DNA of 64,000 nucleotides from Piscinibacter sp. XHJ-5. Lineage in GTDB: Bacteria > Pseudomonadota > Gammaproteobacteria > Burkholderiales > Burkholderiaceae_C. How positions within the stretch are numbered: the stretch's first letter is position 1; each line of letters begins with the position of its first letter. The notes beneath the pieces were generated by a model that worked only from the letters and a program-made list of their open reading frames with translations, did not search any database and was not told the DNA's origin. Below are positions 40,028 to 48,041 of the stretch, one piece after another. The translations under genes were made by a program, and so were the position numbers. The stretch is taken from positions 5,704,001 to 5,768,000 of the forward strand of contig NZ_CP123228.1 in NCBI RefSeq assembly GCF_029855045.1, in the 5' to 3' direction.

Positions 40028-40504
40028 CTAACTGATGTCGCCGATCTGCGACTGCAGGTAGTTCTCGAGACCCACCTTGCCCAGCAGATCGATCTGCGTT
40101 TCCAGGAAATCGATGTGTTCCTCGGTGTCGTCGAGGATGTCCTGCAGGATGTCGCGCGACACGTAGTCGCGCACCGACTCGCAATACGCGATCCCGTCCT
40201 TGATGGTGCCCTGCGCGCCGCGCTCGGACTGCAGATCGCAGTCGAGCACCTCGGGCACGTTCTCGCCGATCAGCAGCTTGCCCAGGTCCTGCAAATTGGG
40301 CAGCCCGTCGAGCATGAAGATGCGCTCCATGAGCCGGTCGGCGTGCTTCATCTCGCCGATCGATTCCTCGTATTCCTTCTTCGCCAGCCGCTGAAAGCCC
40401 CAGTGCTTGAGCATGCGGTAGTGCAGGAAGTACTGGTTGGTCGCGGTGAGCTCGTTCTTGAGCTGCGCATTCAGGTGCGCAATGACTTGCGGGTCGCTCT
40501 TCAT
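40028..40504 (-). CDS. bfr: Bacterioferritin Bfr
   Basis: A 158-residue ferritin-like subunit of a 24-mer iron store. Ferroxidase ligands Glu18, Glu51, His54, Glu94 and His130 are present, and Met52 is the axial heme ligand shared between subunits. Position 127, a bridging Glu in E. coli Bfr, is Thr here (DDTEEH, counting back from His130). The Bfd-docking region is intact by eye. It is divergent from the Feo operon across a Fur-box-like sequence and precedes bfd. Confidence 0.94.
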   Translation of the reverse strand: MKSDPQVIAHLNAQLKNELTATNQYFLHYRMLKHWGFQRLAKKEYEESIGEMKHADRLMERIFMLDGLPNLQDLGKLLIGENVPEVLDCDLQSERGAQGTIKDGIAYCESVRDYVSRDILQDILDDTEEHIDFLETQIDLLGKVGLENYLQSQIGDIS

Positions 40505-40642
40505 GGTGATGCTCCTCTGGCTGCTCGTTCAATGGCGACGACCGCATCGGGAGTGACGCGGCGGGCGGCAGCCATTGTGGGCGAAGCGACAGCGTTTGCA
40601 TCGGATGAGCAACCGGCGGATTGCGCGCGGTCTGTGGCTGCG

Positions 40643-40670
40643 ATTATGATTGAAAACCGTTCTCATTTGC
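40643..40670. promoter_or_regulatory. Fur-box-like site between bfr and the Feo operon
   Basis: ATTATGATTGAAAACCGTTCTCATTTGC resembles the Fur consensus (GATAATGATAATCATTATC) best over ATGATTG and GTTCTCATTTGC. It is the only AT-rich patch in this 228-bp divergent region and sits 63 bp before the barrel gene and 139 bp from the bfr start. Fur control is inference from sequence and from the iron genes on both sides. Confidence 0.55.
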
Positions 40671-40732
40671 AATACTTCGATCCGAGGCCTTTTTCACGGT
40701 GTCTTGCCGTGGCCTTCCCACCCGCTCATCCC

Positions 40733-41626
40733 ATGAAACTCGAAAAAATAGTCCTGATCACCGGCTTGGCCCTGGCCGCCGGCACCCCGGCTCTCGCAGA
40801 CGAGAACCTCTTCGGCTACGTGCGCGGCGCCGAGACGCTGCCGCAGGGCAGCAAGGAGGTCTACCAGTGGCTCACCGTGCGCCGCGACAAGGGCACGGGC
40901 AGCTACCGCGCGGTCGACTCCCAGACCGAGTTCGAATACGGCCTCACCGACCGCCTGTCGCTGTCGGCAGAGGTCAAGGCCATGTCGCTGAACACCAGCG
41001 GCCTCGTGATCGACGGCTACCTGCCCGGCGACAACAAGTTCGGGCTCAAGTTCTCGGGTGTGGGCTTCGAGGCCAAGTACAACTTCCTGAGCCCGGCCAA
41101 GGACGACTTCGGCCTGTCGGGCACCGCCGGCTTCGACTACCAGACCATCGATCCGCACTCGGGCCGCAAGAAGAACACCACCAGCTTCGAGTTCGGCCTG
41201 CAGGCGCAGAAGTACTTCCTCGACGGCCAGCTCGTCGTGGTGGGCAACGCCGCCCTCGAAGCCACCTATGCCAAGCGCAAGCCGCTGGCCACCCTGCCGA
41301 CGCCCGAATTCGACTGGCCGCTGGGCGCCGAGATGGAGATCGAGCCGACGCTGGGCGCCGGTGTGAGCTATCGCTTCGCACCGGGCTGGTTCCTCGGCGC
41401 CGAAACCGTCTACCAGACCGAGTTCGAGACCGAGGTCGGCCAGGAGCGCTGGTCGCTGTTCGGTGGCCCCACGCTGCACTACGCCAGCAAGGACTGGTGG
41501 GCGACGCTGACCTACTTCCACCAGATCCGCGGCGGCGGCGAGAAGTACGACGGGCAGCCGGACCACCTGCACCTGATCGAGAAGACGCGCAACGAGCTGC
41601 GCCTGAAGGTCGGCTTCAACTTCTGA
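40733..41626 (+). CDS. DUF6662-type outer-membrane beta-barrel protein
   Basis: A 297-residue exported protein. The signal peptide MKLEKIVLITGLALAAGTPALA is cleaved before DENLFGYVRGAETLPQGSKE. The rest is alternating amphipathic strands ending RLKVGFNF, an outer-membrane-barrel C-terminus with terminal Phe. The family resembles DUF6662 proteins, which occur near flavinylation and iron genes (recalled, not searched). Role unknown; it may admit iron or be a redox-linked porin. It is the first gene of the six-gene iron operon, 8 bp before the FMN-binding gene. Confidence 0.75.
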   Translation: MKLEKIVLITGLALAAGTPALADENLFGYVRGAETLPQGSKEVYQWLTVRRDKGTGSYRAVDSQTEFEYGLTDRLSLSAEVKAMSLNTSGLVIDGYLPGDNKFGLKFSGVGFEAKYNFLSPAKDDFGLSGTAGFDYQTIDPHSGRKKNTTSFEFGLQAQKYFLDGQLVVVGNAALEATYAKRKPLATLPTPEFDWPLGAEMEIEPTLGAGVSYRFAPGWFLGAETVYQTEFETEVGQERWSLFGGPTLHYASKDWWATLTYFHQIRGGGEKYDGQPDHLHLIEKTRNELRLKVGFNF

Positions 41627-41634
41627 GCATCGCC

Positions 41635-42180
41635 ATGCGCCGTCCCCTCGACCTGTCCGCCTTCCTGCTGCCGGCGATCGCCTGCGTCAGTCCCGCCCAT
41701 GCGGTCGACTACCTGACGGTGCAGCAGGCGCAGACGCTGCTGTTCCCCGCGGCCAAGACCTTCGCGGAGCGGCCGCTGCAGTTCAGCAGCGAGCAGCGCG
41801 ATCGCATCAAGGAGCTGTCCGGCGTGCGCCAGCGCGCCGAGCGGCAGGAGGTGTGGCGCGCCGAGCGCGACGGCCAGCTGCAGGGCTGGTTCTTCGTCGA
41901 CGAGGTGGTGGGCAAGCACGAGTTCATCACCTACGCCGTCGGCGTGTCGCCGCAAGGCGAAGTGCTCGGCGTCGAGGTGATGAGCTACCGCGAGACGCAT
42001 GGCGGCCAGATCCGGGATGCCGCCTGGCGCAAGCGCTTCGTCGGCAAGACGCTGGCCGACCCGTTCAAGCTCGACAAGGACGTGCCCAACATCAGCGGCG
42101 CCACGCTGTCGTGCCGCAATGTGCTCGACGGCGTCAAGCGGCTTCTGGTGCAGCACCAGCTGTTCCTCGCCCACGGCTGA
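41635..42180 (+). CDS. Exported FMN-binding domain protein (flavinylation substrate)
   Basis: A 181-residue periplasmic protein. A signal peptide (MRRPLDLSAFLLPAIACVSP, cut near AHA) precedes a domain of the FMN_bind type. The flavinylation motif is DVPNISGATLSCRNVLDGV with Thr157 as the expected residue for phosphoester-linked FMN. Such domains in RnfG, NqrC and extracytosolic electron-transfer proteins pass single electrons. Here it sits immediately before its presumed modifier apbE and in a Feo operon, so I infer that it reduces Fe3+ or relays electrons to a ferric substrate in the periplasm. Confidence 0.85.
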   Translation: MRRPLDLSAFLLPAIACVSPAHAVDYLTVQQAQTLLFPAAKTFAERPLQFSSEQRDRIKELSGVRQRAERQEVWRAERDGQLQGWFFVDEVVGKHEFITYAVGVSPQGEVLGVEVMSYRETHGGQIRDAAWRKRFVGKTLADPFKLDKDVPNISGATLSCRNVLDGVKRLLVQHQLFLAHG

Positions 42181-42188
42181 GCGACGCC

Positions 42189-43031
42189 ATGATCCTGGTC
42201 AAGCGCATGCGTCCCCTGCTGGGCACCTATGTCGAGGTGGGGGCGCGCGCCGGGTCGGGGGCGGCCGCCGAACGGGCCGTCGACGCCGCGTTCGAGGCGG
42301 TCCGGACCGTGCACGGGCGGCTCAGCTTCCACGCCCTCGACAGCGACTTGACGCGCCTCAATCGCGCCGGCGGCGAAGCCGTCGAGCTGCAGCCGCTCAG
42401 CCTGCGCGTGCTGCGGCTCGCACAGGCGATGATGGTCGCGACCGCAGGCCTGTTCGACATGACCGTCGGCGGCGCGCTGGTGCGCCGTGGCGCCTTGCCC
42501 GACCTGGGCGGCCCGGCCCCGCTGGCGCGCGGCGAAGCGGGCGATCTGCAGCTCGGGCGCGGCTGGGCGCGCCTGCTTCGCCCCGTGCGCATCACGCTCG
42601 ACGGCATCGCCAAGGGGTATGCAGTCGATCTGGCGGTGAGCGCGATGCGCGCGCATGGCGCCACTTCCGGATGGGTCAATGCGGGCGGCGACCTTCGCGC
42701 GTTTGGACGGCATGCCGTGCCGGTGCACCGGCGCGAAGCGGACGACACGCTGGTGCCGCTGGGCGCGCTGCGCGACGCCGCCATTGCCACCTCGCACGCA
42801 CGCGCCCCCGACGCCGCCTGGGATGCCGGCCGGCCTGCGCTGATCGTTCCCCTGTCCCCTGCGCAGCCGATGGCCGGAGTGTTCAGCGTGCTGGCGCGCA
42901 AGGCCTGGCGCGCCGACGCGCTGACCAAGGTCGCCTGCCAGATGGCCGGCGCGCCGCGCGAGGCGATGCTGCGCCGCCTGGGCGGCGTGCTGGTGCTGCC
43001 CGCAGCGGCCGACGCGGGAGCGCCAGCATGA
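42189..43031 (+). CDS. apbE: FAD:protein FMN transferase (ApbE family), lacking a signal peptide
   Basis: A 280-residue flavin transferase that moves FMN from FAD onto Thr/Ser of FMN-binding domains. Seen are LSFHALDSDLTRLNRAGG, FDMTVGGAL, ITLDGIAKGYAVD, WVNAGGDLRAFG, IATSHARA and ADALTKVACQMAG, covering the FAD- and Mg-binding regions. It is shorter than typical ApbE (about 330) and begins MILVKRMRPLLGTYVEV with no signal peptide or lipobox, whereas most ApbE acting on periplasmic targets are exported lipoproteins. It overlaps the FeoA-fusion start (ATGA at 43028-43031). Confidence 0.88.
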   Translation: MILVKRMRPLLGTYVEVGARAGSGAAAERAVDAAFEAVRTVHGRLSFHALDSDLTRLNRAGGEAVELQPLSLRVLRLAQAMMVATAGLFDMTVGGALVRRGALPDLGGPAPLARGEAGDLQLGRGWARLLRPVRITLDGIAKGYAVDLAVSAMRAHGATSGWVNAGGDLRAFGRHAVPVHRREADDTLVPLGALRDAAIATSHARAPDAAWDAGRPALIVPLSPAQPMAGVFSVLARKAWRADALTKVACQMAGAPREAMLRRLGGVLVLPAAADAGAPA

Positions 43032-43750
43032 AGGGTTATCCGCCGCGCTTTCCGGCGCTGCTCTGGACGGCCTGCGCGACAGCGTTCGCCAGCGGGCTGC
43101 TGCTGGCGCCCACCACGCTTGCGATGCGCGTCGGCTGGCCCGTGCCGTGGCGCCTGCCGTCCGACGCGCGGCTGCTCGCCGCCGCGTCGCACGCCGCCGC
43201 CTCGTTCGTGCTGCTGATGGTCGTGGGCGCCCTGTGGACCATCCACATGCGGGTGGGCTGGCGGCGCGGCCGCCAGCGGGTCACCGGCGCCACGCTCGTG
43301 AGCGGTGTCGCCGGCCTGGTGTTGAGCGCACTTGGCGTCTATTACCTCGGCGACTCGGAGCTGGCCGGCGACGTGGCGCTGGTGCATGTGTCGCTGGGCG
43401 TCCTGCTCGCGCTACCGCTCGCGGTCCACGCCACGATCGGCAAGCAGCAGCGCCTGCAACGCAGCGCCGGAGCAGGTCCCGACCCGCAGCCGCGGTTCGC
43501 GGGCACGGTGCTGCTCGCCGATCTGCCCGAAGGCGCCTGCGCCACTGTCGCTGCCGTGGCCGCCGCCTCGCCCGACGTCGATGCGCTCGTGCTGCGCCGC
43601 CTCGGCGAGCTCGGCTTCATCCCCGGCGAGCCCGTCGAGCTGCTGCGCCGAGGTCCCGGCGGACGCGAGCCGATCGCCGTGCTGGTCGGCGAGACGCTGT
43701 TCGCGCTGCGGCTGCTCGAAGCCCAATGCATCGCGGTGCACCCGCTCTGA
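43028..43750 (+). CDS. Four-helix membrane (b-cytochrome-like) domain fused to FeoA
   Basis: A 240-residue fusion. The N-terminal part has four hydrophobic segments (about 10-30, 50-72, 88-107, 115-137). Four His residues sit in or at the edges of two of them: His55 and His73 in the second, His120 and His134 in the fourth; the latter are spaced H-x13-H as in b-type cytochromes. After a linker (about 140-155) a FeoA/SH3-like domain runs to the end: LADLPEGACATVAAV, RLGELGFIPGEPVELLRRGP and LVGETLFALRLLEAQCIAV. FeoA binds and activates FeoB on the cytoplasmic side. Heme binding is inference. It is 7 bp before feoB. Confidence 0.8.
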   Translation: MKGYPPRFPALLWTACATAFASGLLLAPTTLAMRVGWPVPWRLPSDARLLAAASHAAASFVLLMVVGALWTIHMRVGWRRGRQRVTGATLVSGVAGLVLSALGVYYLGDSELAGDVALVHVSLGVLLALPLAVHATIGKQQRLQRSAGAGPDPQPRFAGTVLLADLPEGACATVAAVAAASPDVDALVLRRLGELGFIPGEPVELLRRGPGGREPIAVLVGETLFALRLLEAQCIAVHPL

Positions 43751-43757
43751 GACATCC

Positions 43758-45656
43758 ATGGCTTCCGCCCACATCCTGCCCGCCCCGCCTGCCACGTCGT
43801 GGAGCGTCGCGCTGGTCGGCAATCCGAACTGCGGCAAGACGGCGCTGTTCAACCTGCTGACCGGCGCACGCCAGAAGGTCGCCAACTACGCCGGCGTCAC
43901 CGTCGAGCGCAAGGTCGGCATCGCACGCCTGTCCGGCGGCCGCACGCTGTCGGTGGTCGACCTGCCCGGCGCCTACAGCCTTACGCCTGCCACGCCGGAC
44001 GAGCAGGTGACGCTCGAGGTCATCGAAGGGCGCCGACCCGGCGAAGCCGCACCTGACGCGATCGTCGCGGTCGTCGACGCGACCAATCTGCGCATGAACC
44101 TGCGCCTGGTGCTGGAGCTGCGCCGCCTGGGGCGGCCGATGATCGTCGCGCTGAACCTGGCCGACGTCGCCCGCTCGCAGGGCCTGGCGATCGATGCGAC
44201 GCGCCTCTCGCGCGAGCTCGGCTGCCCGGTGGTGGAGACGGTGGCCGTGCGGCACGACGGACATGCGCAGCTGCTGGCCCAGCTGGAAAGCGGCTTCGGC
44301 CCGGGACCGGCCACCGCGGGCGGCCTCGCACCGCACGAGCCGGCGACGCCGTCCGAGCTGCAACGCGAAGTGCGGCGCATCCTCGCGGCCGCTGCGCCGG
44401 CGGCCCTCAGTGGCGCGTTCGCAGCCAGGCGCTTCCAGCGCCGCATCGACGCGGTCGCCATGCATCCGGTTTGGGGCCTGGTCGTGCTGGCCGCGCTGCT
44501 GTTCCTGATCTTCCAGGCGGTGTTCACCTGGGCGGTCGTTCCGATGGACGCGATCAAGGCCGCCATGGCCGGCCTCGGCGACTGGGTGACGGCGCACATG
44601 GCCGAAGGGCCGCTGCGCAGCCTGCTGGTCGACGGTGTCATCGCCGGCGCCGGCGGTGTCATCGTCTTCCTGCCCCAGATCCTCATCCTGTTCTTCTTCA
44701 TCCTGCTGCTCGAGGACTCGGGCTACCTGCCGCGCGCGGCCTTCCTGCTCGACCGGGTGATGGGCCGCGTCGGACTGTCGGGGCGTGCCTTCATCCCGCT
44801 GCTGTCGAGCTTCGCCTGCGCGGTGCCGGGCATCATGGCCACGCGCACCATCGCGAACTGGAAGGACCGGCTGGCCACCATCATGGTGGCGCCCCTGATG
44901 ACATGCTCGGCGCGGCTGCCGGTCTATGCGCTGCTCATCGGCGCCTTCGTGCCGGCGCGCGAAGTCGGGCCGTTCAACCTGCAGGGCCTGACGCTGTTCG
45001 TGCTGTATGCGGCGGGCGTGCTGGCGGCAATGGGCGTGGCATGGGTCTTCAAGCGCGCCTGGATGAAGAGCGCCTACCAGCCGCTGATGCTCGAACTGCC
45101 GCCGTACCGCATGCCGGGCGTGCGCAACCTGCTGCTCGGCCTGTGGGAACGCGCGCGGATCTTCCTGCGCCGTGTCGGCACGATCATCTTCTCGCTGATG
45201 GTGCTGCTGTGGTTCCTCTCGAGCTATCCGGCCCCGCCGGAGGGCGCGACCGGACCGGCCATCCAGTACAGCATCGCCGGCTGGCTGGGACAAGGCCTGC
45301 AGCACCTCTTCGCGCCGATCGGCTTCAACTGGCAGATCTCCATCGCGCTGGTGCCGGGCCTGGCCGCACGCGAAGTGGCGGTCGGCGCGCTGGGCACCGT
45401 GTATTCGCTGTCGGCGGCAGGCGATGCGGTGGCCGACACGCTCGCCCCGGTCATCGCGCAAGGCTGGTCGCTCGCCACCGCCTTCGCGCTGCTGGCCTGG
45501 TATGTGTTCGCTCCGCAGTGCATCTCCACGCTGGCGGTGGTGAAGCGCGAGACCAATTCGTGGCGCTATCCGGTGGCGATGGCGACGTATCTCTTCGTGC
45601 TGGCGTACGTCGCCGCGTTCGTCACCTACCGCGTGACGCTGTGGCTGGGAGGATGA
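43758..45656 (+). CDS. feoB: Ferrous iron transporter FeoB
   Basis: A 632-residue GTPase-permease. The N-terminal G domain has GNPNCGKTALFNLLTGA (G1), VDLPGAYSL (G3) and ALNLAD (G4, usually NMxD). The membrane core carries the conserved Cys gates SSFACAVPGIMATRT and MTCSARLPVYALLI, and FAPQCISTLAVVKRE near the end. It is shorter than E. coli FeoB (773) because the cytoplasmic tail is absent, which is usual when a separate small partner is present. It moves Fe2+ into the cytoplasm. It follows the FeoA fusion by 7 bp and overlaps the next gene by 4 bp. Confidence 0.96.
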   Translation: MASAHILPAPPATSWSVALVGNPNCGKTALFNLLTGARQKVANYAGVTVERKVGIARLSGGRTLSVVDLPGAYSLTPATPDEQVTLEVIEGRRPGEAAPDAIVAVVDATNLRMNLRLVLELRRLGRPMIVALNLADVARSQGLAIDATRLSRELGCPVVETVAVRHDGHAQLLAQLESGFGPGPATAGGLAPHEPATPSELQREVRRILAAAAPAALSGAFAARRFQRRIDAVAMHPVWGLVVLAALLFLIFQAVFTWAVVPMDAIKAAMAGLGDWVTAHMAEGPLRSLLVDGVIAGAGGVIVFLPQILILFFFILLLEDSGYLPRAAFLLDRVMGRVGLSGRAFIPLLSSFACAVPGIMATRTIANWKDRLATIMVAPLMTCSARLPVYALLIGAFVPAREVGPFNLQGLTLFVLYAAGVLAAMGVAWVFKRAWMKSAYQPLMLELPPYRMPGVRNLLLGLWERARIFLRRVGTIIFSLMVLLWFLSSYPAPPEGATGPAIQYSIAGWLGQGLQHLFAPIGFNWQISIALVPGLAAREVAVGALGTVYSLSAAGDAVADTLAPVIAQGWSLATAFALLAWYVFAPQCISTLAVVKRETNSWRYPVAMATYLFVLAYVAAFVTYRVTLWLGG

Positions 45657-45907
45657 GCATGCAGGCGTTCATCGTGGCCCTCATCGTGATCGGCTGCACC
45701 GCTTATGCGGTGTGGACCCTGATGCCCTCGGCAGCGCGCCGCGCGCTGGCGCAGCTGCTGCTGCGGGTCCGCTGGCCGGACCGCATCGCCAGGGTGTGGC
45801 GCCGCGAGGCGGCCTCCACGGGCGGATGCGGCGGCTGCGACAGCTGCGGCGACGCCGTGCCGCGCGACTCGCACACGATCAAGGTGCACCGCCGCCTGCC
45901 GCGCTAG
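45653..45907 (+). CDS. FeoB-associated Cys-rich small membrane protein
   Basis: An 84-residue protein with one N-terminal helix (MQAFIVALIVIGCTAYAVW) and a basic cytoplasmic region followed by the cysteine cluster GGCGGCDSCGD near residue 58. This matches the idea of small Cys-rich proteins encoded with feoB (FeoB-associated family) and may occupy the FeoC position. The cluster could bind iron or an Fe-S centre. The start overlaps the feoB stop (ATGA), so expression is coupled to feoB. It ends the operon, 12 bp before the convergent ispH. Confidence 0.8.
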   Translation: MSMQAFIVALIVIGCTAYAVWTLMPSAARRALAQLLLRVRWPDRIARVWRREAASTGGCGGCDSCGDAVPRDSHTIKVHRRLPR

Positions 45908-45919
45908 CGCCGGCGTCCG

Positions 45920-46855
45920 CTACTTGAGCCCCTTCGGCAGCGGGAAGTGCGTGGTCTCCTCCACGCCCTTCATCTTGCGCACGGACACGGCCCCCAGAGC
46001 GCGCAGGCGCTCGATCACCTGCTGCACCAGCACGTCGGGCGCCGACGCGCCCGCAGTGAGCCCGACGCGCTTCTTGCCCTCGAACCAGGCGGGGCGCAGA
46101 TCCTCGGGCGCGTCCACCATGTAGGCCTCGGTGCCCAGCCGCTGTGCGAGCTCGCGCAGCCGGTTGCTGTTGGAGCTGGTGGGGCTGCCGACGACGACCA
46201 GGACGTCGACCTGCGGCGCCAGCACCTTGACCGCGTCCTGGCGGTTCTGCGTGGCGTAGCAGATGTCCTGCTGCTTGGGCTCGCGCACGCGGGGGAAGCG
46301 GCGCTTGACCGCCGCCAGGATCTCGGCCGCATCGTCGACCGACAGCGTGGTCTGCGTGACCACGGCCAGCCGCTCGTCCTGCGCCACCTGCAGGTGCTCG
46401 ACGTCCTGAACGTCCTCCACGAGGTGGATGCCCTCGCTGAGCTGCCCCATCGTGCCCTCGACCTCCGGATGACCCTTGTGGCCGATCATGATGAAGTCGT
46501 AGCCCTCCTTGTGCAGCTTGGCCACCTCGACATGGACCTTGGTGACCAGCGGGCAGGTGGCGTCGAACACACTGAAGCCGCGCTGCGCGGCTTCCCGGCG
46601 CACTGCCTGCGACACGCCATGCGCGCTGAACACCAGCGTCGCGCCGGGCGGCACGTCGGCCAGGTCCTCGATGAAGATCGCGCCCTTGGCCTTCAGGTCG
46701 TTGACGACATAGGTGTTGTGCACGATCTCGTGGCGCACGTAGATCGGCGCGCCGAACTTCTCGAGCGCACGCTCCACGATCTCGATCGCGCGATCGACGC
46801 CGGCGCAGAAGCCCCGCGGCTCGGCCAGAACGACCTCGTCCAGCGGGCCGCTCAT
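45920..46855 (-). CDS. ispH: 4-hydroxy-3-methylbut-2-enyl diphosphate reductase IspH
   Basis: A 311-residue [4Fe-4S] enzyme making IPP and DMAPP, the last step of the MEP isoprenoid pathway. The three cluster cysteines are in [26 protein letters not shown] and [12 protein letters not shown]. The conserved [13 protein letters not shown] and [10 protein letters not shown] bind the diphosphate. The ATG at 46855 overlaps the FKBP stop by 4 bp, as expected for fkpB-ispH. The enzyme needs iron-sulfur clusters, which fits its neighbours but is probably coincidental. Confidence 0.96.
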   Translation of the reverse strand: MSGPLDEVVLAEPRGFCAGVDRAIEIVERALEKFGAPIYVRHEIVHNTYVVNDLKAKGAIFIEDLADVPPGATLVFSAHGVSQAVRREAAQRGFSVFDATCPLVTKVHVEVAKLHKEGYDFIMIGHKGHPEVEGTMGQLSEGIHLVEDVQDVEHLQVAQDERLAVVTQTTLSVDDAAEILAAVKRRFPRVREPKQQDICYATQNRQDAVKVLAPQVDVLVVVGSPTSSNSNRLRELAQRLGTEAYMVDAPEDLRPAWFEGKKRVGLTAGASAPDVLVQQVIERLRALGAVSVRKMKGVEETTHFPLPKGLK

Positions 46856-47295
46856 AACACGCCGATCACGTGGACTTCGAACGTCACCGGCTGGCCCGCC
46901 AGCGGATGATTGAAGTCGAACAGCAGCGACTCGTCGGCGATCTCGCGCACGACGCCGGCATACGCGCCCTGCCCGTCGGGCGTCGGGAACTGCACGACGT
47001 CGCCGACGTGGTACTGCTCGTCCGGGTCGCCCAGCTCGTCGAGGAGGCCGCGCTTCACCCGCTGCAGCAGCTCGGGATTGCGTGCGCCGAACGCTTCGCC
47101 GGGGGCCAGCTCGAAGGTGGTGCGGGTGCCTTCGGGCAGACCCATCAGCCGCGACTCCATCGCCGGCGCGAGCTCGCCGGTGCCCAGCGACAGCGTGGCC
47201 GGCTTGTCGGCGAAGGTGTTGATGATGTCCGCGCCGTCGGGCCCGGCGAGGCGGTAGTGCAGGGTCAGGAACGACCCTCTTTGGACGGAATTCAC
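46852..47295 (-). CDS. fkpB: FKBP-type peptidyl-prolyl isomerase, FkpB/SlpA-like
   Basis: A 147-residue cytoplasmic isomerase with FKBP and inserted-flap (IF) parts. [19 protein letters not shown] opens the fold, [23 protein letters not shown] is the active-site stretch, and [17 protein letters not shown] the flap junction. No signal peptide. It is paired with ispH as in many gammaproteobacteria and betaproteobacteria. It probably assists folding of cytoplasmic proteins. It is divergent from radC. Confidence 0.9.
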   Translation of the reverse strand: MNSVQRGSFLTLHYRLAGPDGADIINTFADKPATLSLGTGELAPAMESRLMGLPEGTRTTFELAPGEAFGARNPELLQRVKRGLLDELGDPDEQYHVGDVVQFPTPDGQGAYAGVVREIADESLLFDFNHPLAGQPVTFEVHVIGVL

Positions 47296-47366
47296 GACAG
47301 ATGCCCGTTGCTAGACTGGTCCTCGATTTTACGAGCCGGCACCCTGCCCGCCCGCCCACCTCCGAC

Positions 47367-48041
47367 ATGGCCCTGAAGGACATCCCGGCCGCCGCCCGGC
47401 CCCGCGAAAAGCTGCTCGCCCACGGCCCGTCCGCGCTCGCCGACGCAGAGCTCGTCGCGCTGCTGCTGCGCACCGGCCTCAAGGGCACGTCGGTGCTGCA
47501 GCTGGCCGAGCGCACGCTGCATGGCTTCGGCGGGCTGGCGGGCCTGCTGCAGGCGCAGGCGGCCGACCTCGCGTGCATCAAGGGGCTCGGTCCGGCCAAG
47601 CGGGCCGAGCTCGGGGCGGTGATGGAGCTCGCGCGCCGCTCGCTGGCGCAGCAGCTGGCCGAGCGGCCGGTGTTCGATTCGCCGCAGCGGGTCAAGGACT
47701 ACCTGCGCCTGAAGCTGGCGGCGCACGAGCACGAGGTCTTCGCGGTGCTGTTCCTCGATGCGCAGCACCACCTGATCCGGCTGGAGGAAATGTTCCGCGG
47801 CACCTTGTCGCAAACGAGTGTCTACCCGCGCGAAGTGGTCAAGCGTGCTCTGCAGCTGCATGCGGGAGCGGTGATCCTCGCCCACAACCATCCGTCCGGC
47901 GTCGCCGAGCCCTCGCGCGCCGACGAGTTCCTCACCCGCACGCTGGCCGCTGCGCTGCAGATGATCGATGTGCGCGTGCTCGACCACCTGGTGGTCGGCA
48001 AGGCAGAGGTCGTCTCCTTCGCCGAACGGGGGCTGCTGTGA
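47367..48041 (+). CDS. radC: RadC/YsxA-family JAMM-domain protein
   Basis: A 224-residue protein. The N-terminal helix-hairpin-helix part ([37 protein letters not shown]) is followed by a JAMM/MPN metalloprotein domain with [21 protein letters not shown], whose His, His and Asp are zinc ligands. Despite the RadC name, a DNA repair role in E. coli has been questioned. The ATG at 47367 ([16 protein letters not shown]) is the family N-terminus, and an upstream in-frame ATG would add 22 residues not typical of RadC. The stop overlaps the Smr start (GTGA). Confidence 0.93.
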   Translation: MALKDIPAAARPREKLLAHGPSALADAELVALLLRTGLKGTSVLQLAERTLHGFGGLAGLLQAQAADLACIKGLGPAKRAELGAVMELARRSLAQQLAERPVFDSPQRVKDYLRLKLAAHEHEVFAVLFLDAQHHLIRLEEMFRGTLSQTSVYPREVVKRALQLHAGAVILAHNHPSGVAEPSRADEFLTRTLAAALQMIDVRVLDHLVVGKAEVVSFAERGLL

